A stretch of DNA of 12,889 bases. It comes from Betaproteobacteria bacterium. Lineage in GTDB: Bacteria; Pseudomonadota; Gammaproteobacteria; Burkholderiales; SG8-41. Positions 6,635 through 11,927 of the stretch are shown here, in pieces. Location of the stretch: NCBI GenBank assembly GCA_021414185.1, contig JAIOOZ010000537.1, positions 1 to 12,889 of the forward strand. The letters run 5' to 3'. A program made the position numbers and the translations under genes. How positions within the stretch are numbered: position 1 is the first letter of the stretch; each line of letters begins with the position of its first letter. The notes beneath the pieces were generated by a model. The model had not been told where the DNA came from. It searched no databases and saw nothing but the letters and a program-made list of their open reading frames with translations.

Positions 6635-7973
6635 TGCCCAGCGTTTTGCAAAACGGTGCGACCAGCGGGTACTGCTCGATCTTCCACGCTTCGGCGACGA
6701 TCTTCTCGGCAGCCTGTTTGGAAAACGCGACCTGTAACTGGTCGAGCGTCTTGATCGAAATATCTTCGTCGGTCAGCGGCCGGCGGGCGCTGCCGCGGCA
6801 GTCCTTGACGCTCGCCTCCAGCGCCTTGCCGTCCTTGAACACCACGCGCACGCTTGCCGCTTCGCGCCCGACGGCTTCATCGGTCGTAATTTTGATGCTG
6901 GCGCGCAGCTTCTTGACCAGCGGATCGCTGAGGATGGGTGCGGCAAGCTGGGCGACGCCGGCAGCTTTGTAAATCAGCGACGCAGCAGTCCAGTGCTCGA
7001 GACTCACCACGGCCTGATTAATATTGGTCGGTGTCGGGCGGCTGGTCAATTGTTTGGCGAGCGGATTGATCGTCAGCTCGATGCGCTCGATCTGCACCGG
7101 GTCGTAGGAATTGTTGCGCGCGATTTCGAGGCAGGCATCGGTCAGCGGATGAATCACGAAGCCGGAAGGGTAGGGCTTGTAGGCGAGGGTCGAGATTTCC
7201 CAGAACTCCCCGAGCCTGTCGAGCGCCGCGTCGAACTGCGGGCGCGTGCCGAAAGAAACGCCGAAGCCCTTGGGGCCTTCGATCAGGGTGTCGTTGCACG
7301 TGAAGCCGTGTGCGGTAAGGAAAACGGCCGTCAGTCCGCAGCGCGCGGTGTGGCCCTGGATGAACTGGCTGGCATTGGAGGCATGGGCTTCGCGCAGTCC
7401 GGCCGACTGGTTGGCGGCATGCCCCATAGCGGTTGCGATCTGGTCTTCGTTGAACCCCATCGCTATGCCCCCCGAGACTGCCACGCCGATGCAACCGACG
7501 AGGCCCGCCATCGACAGGCCGATCGCGTTTTCCGCGGGCGGCGTGCACAGGATATTGCCGATGCGGCACTGGATTTCGTTGCCGAGCACGACCGCGCGCA
7601 CGAGTTCCTTGCCGGAGAGCGGCTGGCGTTCGGCCAGCGCCACGAGCGCCGCGCCGAGCGGGCTGGTCGGATGCGCGACCGTGGTGAAGTGCGTATCGTT
7701 ATAGGCGAGCGCCGCCGAACTCATCGAGTTGATGAAGGTTGCGTTCAGCGCGTCCAGCTTCTCGCGCCGGCCGACCACGGTCGACGAGTTGGCGCCATTG
7801 AATTCGGTCAGGACGGGGAGCGCGCGCTCGATCGCGTCTTCCCTGCAGCCGCCCGCGGCACAGCCCACCCAGTTGACGAAAGCGCGCACGCCCTCGTGTT
7901 GAATCGCTGGCGGCAAAGCTTCGTACTTCGTGGCAACGGCAAAGCGCGCGAGCGCGCGGGTGACACCGGTCAT
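6624..7973 (-). CDS. MmgE/PrpD family protein, copy 2
   Basis: A 449-residue cytoplasmic member of the MmgE/PrpD family, clearly different from the copy at 1182-2594. Family landmarks: AYNDTHFTTVAHPTSPLGAAL at about 90-110, which corresponds to the active-site D-x-x-D/H...HP segment; HAANQSAGLREA at 185-196; KGFGVSFG at 235-242; KPYPSGFVIHPLTDA at 266-280, like the K-P-YP...H segment of the family; and RRPLTDEDISIKTLDQ in the C-terminal domain. It lacks the RDKW...TADHSIPY block of true 2-methylcitrate dehydratases, so it belongs to the broad 'MmgE/PrpD' group whose reactions include decarboxylation, dehydration and isomerisation. The ATG at 7973 has an AAAGGAAT ribosome binding site about 6 bases upstream. 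It is transcribed alone, converging with the cupin-rubredoxin gene (16 bp between stops) and diverging from the selenoprotein gene. Confidence 0.88.
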   Translation of the reverse strand: MTGVTRALARFAVATKYEALPPAIQHEGVRAFVNWVGCAAGGCREDAIERALPVLTEFNGANSSTVVGRREKLDALNATFINSMSSAALAYNDTHFTTVAHPTSPLGAALVALAERQPLSGKELVRAVVLGNEIQCRIGNILCTPPAENAIGLSMAGLVGCIGVAVSGGIAMGFNEDQIATAMGHAANQSAGLREAHASNASQFIQGHTARCGLTAVFLTAHGFTCNDTLIEGPKGFGVSFGTRPQFDAALDRLGEFWEISTLAYKPYPSGFVIHPLTDACLEIARNNSYDPVQIERIELTINPLAKQLTSRPTPTNINQAVVSLEHWTAASLIYKAAGVAQLAAPILSDPLVKKLRASIKITTDEAVGREAASVRVVFKDGKALEASVKDCRGSARRPLTDEDISIKTLDQLQVAFSKQAAEKIVAEAWKIEQYPLVAPFCKTLGTAA

Positions 7974-8344
7974 GGCGGAATTCCTTTGGACAATGCGGAT
8001 TTATTATTCGATACAGCAGGGGAAGGCCGATACTGTATTACGCTGCGGCGCTTGTCAAACCGCAGACGCGTGCGTGCGCAAGGCGTAAAATCGTCGCTGC
8101 AATCGGGGTCGATTTAGAAATCTTCTCTCGCTAACGCGTGGCGACGGGGCGTTTGAAATCGCCTCTAGAAGTGGTCTGAAAAATAGTCTCCCTCCCCTTC
8201 AAGGGGAGGGTTGGGGTGGGGATGGGTGAATTCAGTTTCGACCCACCCCCATCCTAGCCTTCCCCCTGAAGGGGAAGGAATATTTTTTGGCTCGTCGATT
8301 GCGTAGTATTGATTTGCTATTACGCTATATTGGAGACTTCGCGT
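7974..8344. other. Divergent intergenic region (371 bp)
   Basis: This is the only gene-free stretch above 300 bases. It separates the leftward PrpD gene and the rightward selenoprotein gene and must hold both promoters. The part next to the PrpD start (about 7995-8040) is AT-rich. The central part holds the large inverted repeat at 8188-8280. The last 60 bases are AT-rich and include a TGCTATTAC sequence at 8315-8323 that resembles an extended -10 element without a good -35. GGAGA at 8332-8336 is the ribosome binding site of the selenoprotein gene. I see no tRNA or small protein gene here. Confidence 0.55.
8188..8280. repeat. Long imperfect inverted repeat, REP/MITE-like
   Basis: About 93 bp form an imperfect inverted repeat: the left half contains CCCTCCCCTTCAAGGGGAGG followed by G-rich GGTTGGGGTGGGGATGGGTG, and the right half carries the complementary C-rich version ending CCCCCTGAAGGGGAAGG. 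Each end is also a small hairpin by itself (CCCCTTCAAGGGG; CCCCCTGAAGGGG). The layout and the C-CTCTCCCC-type vocabulary match interspersed non-coding repeats common between genes in proteobacterial genomes. A related shorter copy is present at 10002-10044. It codes for nothing visible. Confidence 0.75.
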
Positions 8345-8881
8345 ATGACAAAAATTCTTTACGTGTCGCCTGAAGCGCCTGTTGCGGACGCAGCACCCGA
8401 TACAGAACGCCGCGCCATGAGCGCGGGCGGCCTGCGCATCGGCATACTCGACAACAGCAAGGGCAACGCCGACCACCTGCTCTCGTTTCTGATCGAAGGC
8501 CTGCGTGCGCAGGTGCCGATCGCGTCCGTGGTGTCCAGGCGCAAGCCCGCATCGTCGCGTCCCGCCGAGAACAACGTGCTCGACGACCTGGTAAAGGAGG
8601 CGGACTGCGTAGTCAGCGCCATGGCCGATTGAGGGTCCTGCACGTCGTGGAGTGTCCACGACATGGCGGAACTCAGAAAGCGCGGCCTGCTGACGATGGT
8701 GATCTGCTCTGAGCCTTTCCTCAAACTCGGCAAGACGCAGGCGCGCGTGTTCGGCGTGCCTGCGCTGCCGCTGATCGTGATCCCGCATCCGCTGGGCGGC
8801 CTGTCCATCGACGACGTGAAGGCACGCGCTGCCGCGGCGCTGCCTGAATTCATCAAGCTGGTGAAGGAGGGCGCGCGATGA
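8345..8881 (+). CDS. UGSC-family selenoprotein with in-frame UGA (Sec96)
   Basis: Read through one in-frame TGA (8630-8632), this is a 178-residue protein; without recoding it breaks into fragments of 95 and, from the next ATG, 72 residues. The codons TGA-GGG-TCC-TGC give Sec96-Gly97-Ser98-Cys99, exactly the motif that names the UGSC family of prokaryotic (seleno)proteins, whose function is unknown. Sequence is continuous in character on both sides: RIGILDNSKGNADHLL (31-46) before it, SWSVHDMAELRKRGL and MVICSEPFLKLG with Cys121 after it, then PALPLIVIPHPLGG. There is no signal peptide or membrane segment. Sec96 and Cys99 in a U-x-x-C arrangement suggest a redox or nucleophilic active site (inference). 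The ATG at 8345 has GGAGA 8 bases upstream; an in-frame ATG at 8309 lacks one. A SECIS-like hairpin follows the UGA. The end overlaps the next gene by 4 bases. The selA, selB, selC and selD genes are not in this window and must lie elsewhere if the call is right. The alternative is a nonsense-mutated gene. Confidence 0.88.
8631..8674 (+). promoter_or_regulatory. Putative bacterial SECIS element
   Basis: Directly after the UGA the mRNA can form a hairpin. Its upper stem is a perfect 8-bp repeat, GTCGTGGA (8644-8651) with TCCACGAC (8655-8662), closed by a GUG loop. Lower pairing is possible by eye: GAG 8631-8633 with CTC 8672-8674, and TCC 8636-8638 with GGA 8668-8670. The loop begins 19 bases after the UGA and starts with G. 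Known bacterial SECIS elements are hairpins of about 40 bases next to the UGA, with a small apical loop containing G/U that SelB binds; this fits. It lies wholly inside the reading frame. Confidence 0.8.
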
Positions 8882-9996
8882 TGGATATGGCGCAATTGCT
8901 GAAGGCTCCGCAGGCGGGCTTTGAAGCGGAAGATGATTTCGAAGCAGTCAACGTCTATTGCCGTGAGCGCGGCTGGACCGACGGGCTGCCCATAGTACCG
9001 CCGACGCAGGAACGCGTGGAGCGCATGCTCGCTTACTGCAATCGCGCGTGGGACGAACCGATTGCGGCGCTGCCGCCGCGCTTCGGCGCCGCAACGCCGC
9101 TGCGGCTGGCGGCGAACGCGGTGATGGCTGGCTGCCTGCCCGAACATTTCCCCATCGTAATGCTGGCGCTCGAAGCGATGAGCGATGAGCGCTTCAATCT
9201 CTACGGCATACAGGCGACGACGCACCCGTGCGCGCCGCTCATCATCGTCAACGGCCCGATTGCGCGCGAACTCGGCATTAATTCAGGCCATAGCGCGTTC
9301 GGTCCCGGCGCGCACGCCAACGCGACCATAGGCCGCGCAGTGAGATTGGCGCTGGTCAATATAGGCGGCGCCATTCCGGGGCTGGGCGACATGAGCACCT
9401 ACGGTTCGCCGACCAAGTACAGCTATTGCGCGGCGGAAAACGAAGCGGCGAGCCCGTGGGAGCCGCTGCACGTCGAATTGGGGTTTGCCAAAGAGGCGAG
9501 CACCGTCACGGTAGTCGCCGCTGAGCCGCCGCACAACATTAACGATCACGAAAGCACGACTGCCGAAGGCCTGCTCAAGACGATAGCGGGTACGATGGCG
9601 ACTCCGGGCGTCAACGATATCCACCATCCGCTGGCGGCGCCAGTGGTGTTGTTCTGTCCCGAGCACGCGGCCACTGTTGCGGCGGGCGGTTATTCCAAAG
9701 CCGACGTCAAAAAATACCTGTTCGAGAACGCGCGCGTGCCCTTGTCGAAATTTTCCGACGAGAACGTGAACCGCCGTCTGCGCAAACGCATGCCGGAGGA
9801 GTTTGCGAAGGCGGGGATGGATGCGTTGGTGCCGGTGGCGAAAAGTCCCGAGAACTACACGATCGTGGTGATCGGCGGCGCGGGCAAGCACTCGGCTTTC
9901 ATTCCGACTTTCGGCAACACGCGCCTGGTTACGCGTGGTCTCAAACATGACGACGGCCGCGATGTGCTGTCGATACAGGAGTTGCGCCGGGGATAA
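8878..9996 (+). CDS. Unassigned 372-residue protein translationally coupled to the UGSC selenoprotein
   Basis: I do not recognise this family with confidence. It is a soluble, cytoplasmic-looking protein with no signal peptide or membrane helix. Conserved-looking stretches are RGWTDGLPIVPPTQERVERML (32-52), ATPLRLAANAVMAGCLPEHFPIV (72-94), THPCAPLIIVNGPIARELGINSG (115-137, with Cys118), FGPGAHANATIGRAVRL (141-157), and VVLFCPEHAATVAAGGYSK (256-274, with Cys260). The Gly/Ala-rich, Asn/His-rich loops look like active-site loops of an enzyme. The start ATG overlaps the selenoprotein stop (ATGA) and is preceded by AAGGAGG 7 bases upstream, so the two are almost certainly made together and probably act together, perhaps as subunits or as an enzyme and its redox partner (inference). 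Six cysteines (28, 54, 86, 118, 184, 260) are present, none in a CxxC pair. The gene ends 62 bp from the convergent amidohydrolase. Confidence 0.85.
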   Translation: MMDMAQLLKAPQAGFEAEDDFEAVNVYCRERGWTDGLPIVPPTQERVERMLAYCNRAWDEPIAALPPRFGAATPLRLAANAVMAGCLPEHFPIVMLALEAMSDERFNLYGIQATTHPCAPLIIVNGPIARELGINSGHSAFGPGAHANATIGRAVRLALVNIGGAIPGLGDMSTYGSPTKYSYCAAENEAASPWEPLHVELGFAKEASTVTVVAAEPPHNINDHESTTAEGLLKTIAGTMATPGVNDIHHPLAAPVVLFCPEHAATVAAGGYSKADVKKYLFENARVPLSKFSDENVNRRLRKRMPEEFAKAGMDALVPVAKSPENYTIVVIGGAGKHSAFIPTFGNTRLVTRGLKHDDGRDVLSIQELRRG

Positions 9997-10001
9997 TCTT
10001 T

Positions 10002-10044
10002 TCCCCTCACCCCGACCCTCTCCCCACTGACGTGGGGCGAGGGA
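10002..10044. repeat. REP-like hairpin between convergent genes, possible terminator
   Basis: The C-rich run (TCCCCTCACCCCGACCCTC) is followed by a strong hairpin: CCCTC-T-CCCCAC (10016-10027) pairs with GTGGGG-C-GAGGG (10032-10043), 11 pairs with one mismatch and a TGAC loop. The wording is that of a widespread proteobacterial intergenic repeat and it resembles the larger repeat at 8188-8280. It sits between two convergent stop codons (9996 and 10059), where it could end transcription from both sides, although no clear T tract follows. Confidence 0.6.
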
Positions 10045-10058
10045 GATTTGTTCCACTT

Positions 10059-10952
10059 CTATTTCGGGAACCCGTAGAGCTCGGCGGGATTGTCGGTGAA
10101 AATGCGCTGGCGCACTGCCGCGTCGGGAAACCACTCGCAGAAAAGATCGACCAGGTCGCCTTCGTCCGGGTTCACTTCCGGCGGAAAGTGATTGGGGTGC
10201 GGCCAGTTGGTGCCGAACACGACACGGTCGGGACGCGCCGCGACGAGCGCATGCGCGAACGGCTTCATGTCCGCGTATTCGGGCGGGCCCGATTTCGAGC
10301 GGTGATACCAGCTTGAAATCTTGACCCAGCAATCGTCGCGTCCCTGCAGGATGCGCAGCAGCGCCTGGAAACCCGGCGAATCGACAGTGTCCCTGCCGCC
10401 GCGCACGCAACCGAGGTGATCGAACACCAGCGCCGCGGGCACTTCCATCAGTTCCCCTTCGAGATCGGCGATTTCGGTGTTGTTGCCGACGTGCAGCTGA
10501 ATATGCCAGCCGAGCGGCGCCACTTTCGGCGCGAGAGCGTCGATGAGTTCGGTGCCGCCGTAACCTTTGACGTGGGTGGAGAGCCGCACGCCGCGCATGC
10601 CGCCTGCGTTGAGGCGCGTGAGTTCTTTCTTCGTGATATCGGGGCTGACGCCGGCGACGCCGCGCGCGCGGTCCTGGCCCAGCTCCGCAATGATGTCGAG
10701 TGTGAGCGAGTTGTCGAGGCCGTATACGCTCGCATTGACCTGCACCGTGCGCTCCAGGCCTATCGTCTTGCACATGTCGAGATAGCGGGCGAGCGGCAGC
10801 AGGGGCGGTGTGTAACTGCGTTTTTCGACCAGCGGATACTTTTCCTGGTCTTCGAAGACGTGGCAGTGGCAGTCGGTGCTGCCGGGCGGCAGCGCGTGGC
10901 GCGGCTTGCGCGGATTGGGATGTGGGCCGACGCAGTCGGGCGCGGTAGTCAT
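10059..10952 (-). CDS. Amidohydrolase, 2-pyrone-4,6-dicarboxylate lactonase (LigI)-like
   Basis: A 297-residue TIM-barrel hydrolase of the amidohydrolase superfamily, resembling the LigI/COG3618 group that hydrolyses lactones such as 2-pyrone-4,6-dicarboxylate in aromatic degradation. Seen in order: the strand-1 HxH motif DCHCHVF (His29, His31); GMRGVRLSTHVKGYGG with Arg123; HIQLHVGN (His154); LVFDHLG (Asp178, His179); KISSWYHRS (Lys211); FGTNWPHPNHFPP at 247-258; and the usual C-terminal TDNPAELYGF. At the strand-8 position, where LigI and many relatives have a catalytic Asp (GTDWPHP), this protein has Asn249, which may change the mechanism or substrate. I chose the ATG at 10952, with an AGGAA site 7 bases upstream, over the frame to 11039. 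It is a single-gene unit, divergent from the dienelactone hydrolase gene. Exact substrate is unknown. Confidence 0.87.
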   Translation of the reverse strand: MTTAPDCVGPHPNPRKPRHALPPGSTDCHCHVFEDQEKYPLVEKRSYTPPLLPLARYLDMCKTIGLERTVQVNASVYGLDNSLTLDIIAELGQDRARGVAGVSPDITKKELTRLNAGGMRGVRLSTHVKGYGGTELIDALAPKVAPLGWHIQLHVGNNTEIADLEGELMEVPAALVFDHLGCVRGGRDTVDSPGFQALLRILQGRDDCWVKISSWYHRSKSGPPEYADMKPFAHALVAARPDRVVFGTNWPHPNHFPPEVNPDEGDLVDLFCEWFPDAAVRQRIFTDNPAELYGFPK

Positions 10953-11070
10953 GTGGGTGTTCCTGTTGGGCGTTGGTGGTGCGGCGTGAATAAAATAAAT
11001 GCCGGGTTGGAGCGTATCATACGGGTAATCGTTGTCCACCCGGACGGCGCTAAAAAATCCGCGCGCGATG

Positions 11071-11076
11071 TATAAT
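11071..11076 (+). promoter_or_regulatory. Candidate -10 element for the dienelactone hydrolase gene
   Basis: A consensus TATAAT, preceded directly by TG, lies 37 bases before the ATG at 11113. No convincing -35 hexamer is visible 16-18 bases upstream, where an A-run is found instead. A start of transcription near 11083 would leave a leader of about 30 bases including the GGAGAG ribosome binding site. Confidence 0.45.
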
Positions 11077-11112
11077 TTTCGCCGCCATCAAAATTCCACG
11101 GAGAGAGCACAC

Positions 11113-11781
11113 ATGGGCACCATGATTCAACTGACGGCCGCCGACGGCCACAAATTTTCCGCTTACCGCGTCGAGCCCAAGGGCAAGCCAAAAGGCGCGA
11201 TCATCGTCGTCATGGAAATCTTCGGCGTCAACAGCCACATCAAGAAAGTCACCGACGAATACGCGGCAGACGGCTATCTCGCCATCGCGCCGGCGATGTT
11301 CGACCGCGTGCACCCGGGCCTCGACGTGGGTTACGGGCCGGAAGACCTCGAGATCGGCCGCGCGGCCATGAAAAAAGTGAGCCTCGACGACGCGATGAAG
11401 GACATTGCCGCGACCATGAAGAACGTCGAGTCCGCGGGCAAGATCGGCATCGTCGGCTATTGCTGGGGCGGCACCGCAACGTTTAAAGCGGCGTGCAGCC
11501 TGGGCGGGCTCGCTTGCGCGTCGGCTTATTACGGCGGCAGCATTCCGGGACTGATAGCCGAGAAACCGAAATGCCCGGTGATGTTTCACTGGGGCGAGAC
11601 CGACCATTCGATTCCGCTCGAGAAGGCAAAAGAAGTCGCCGCCGCGCACAAGACGCAGACGCACCACTTCTATGCGGCGGGTCACGGCTTCAATTGCGAT
11701 CAGCGCGGTTCGTACAGCGCCGAAGCCTCCAAGGTCGCGCGCGAGCGCAGCTTAGAAATGTTCAGGAAATACGTCGGGTAA
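11113..11781 (+). CDS. Dienelactone hydrolase family protein
   Basis: A 222-residue cytoplasmic alpha/beta hydrolase of the dienelactone hydrolase family. These enzymes open dienelactones to maleylacetate in chlorocatechol-type pathways, though many members act on other esters or lactones. The Cys-Asp-His triad is present: Cys117 in GYCWGG, Asp164 in GETDHSIP, and His191 in AAGHGFNC. Glu36 (VMEIFGVN), which activates the cysteine in the type enzyme, is also conserved. FHWGETD and the Tyr/Ser-rich C-terminus are typical. The ATG at 11113 has GGAGAG about 7 bases upstream, and its length fits the family; the frame from 11032 would add 27 unrelated residues. It is followed by a small hairpin and repeat, so it may be a single-gene unit. 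A functional link to the divergent amidohydrolase (both lactone-type hydrolases) is plausible. Confidence 0.92.
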   Translation: MGTMIQLTAADGHKFSAYRVEPKGKPKGAIIVVMEIFGVNSHIKKVTDEYAADGYLAIAPAMFDRVHPGLDVGYGPEDLEIGRAAMKKVSLDDAMKDIAATMKNVESAGKIGIVGYCWGGTATFKAACSLGGLACASAYYGGSIPGLIAEKPKCPVMFHWGETDHSIPLEKAKEVAAAHKTQTHHFYAAGHGFNCDQRGSYSAEASKVARERSLEMFRKYVG

Positions 11782-11791
11782 TTTTCAACGG

Positions 11792-11809
11792 AAGCCAGGA
11801 ACTTGGCTT
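11792..11809 (+). terminator. Weak hairpin after the dienelactone hydrolase gene
   Basis: AAGCCA (11792-11797) pairs with TGGCTT (11804-11809) around a six-base loop, ten bases after the stop codon, followed by a short T run (TTTCG). The stem is short, so this is a candidate terminator only. Confidence 0.35.
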
Positions 11810-11810
11810 T

Positions 11811-11880
11811 CGTCGTTTCCGCGCAGGCGGGAACCCAGCACAAAAATGCATCCTGGATGCCCGCCTGCGCGGGCATGACG
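11811..11880. repeat. Interspersed inverted repeat of the CGCAGGCGGG type
   Basis: Two 28-base arms (11811-11838 and 11853-11880) are imperfect inverted copies of each other, sharing a perfect core CGCGCAGGCGGG / CCCGCCTGCGCG and matching ends (CGTC...CAG), separated by 14 bases. Each arm is itself a small palindrome around CCCGC-N-GCGGG. Elements of this wording, including the related ATTCCC-N8-GGGAAT type, are spread between genes in many proteobacteria. It lies between the dienelactone hydrolase and CoA-transferase genes and could affect read-through. Confidence 0.7.
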
Positions 11881-11927
11881 TTTTAGCAGATGCGTATCTA
11901 AAGCAGGTATTCGGGGAGAGAGAAAGC

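Noticed and set aside
8188..8280. CRISPR-like or rho-independent terminator reading of the large repeat
   Set aside because: There is a single inverted pair, not direct repeats with spacers, and it lies upstream of a gene start without a T tract after a compact stem.
8630..8632. The in-frame TGA as a simple nonsense mutation or pseudogene
   Set aside because: The following codons spell the family-defining G-S-C, a perfect hairpin sits at SECIS distance, and the downstream half keeps good coding character and a coupled stop/start. A plain mutation would not explain these together.
8165..8788. A 207-codon minus-strand frame
   Set aside because: It reads through the intergenic inverted repeat and opposite the UGSC gene and has low-complexity, repeat-derived sequence.
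9283..10773. A 496-codon minus-strand frame
   Set aside because: It crosses the whole 3' part of the 372-residue gene, the intergenic repeat and most of the amidohydrolase in another frame; both overlapped genes are well supported and this one shows no motif.
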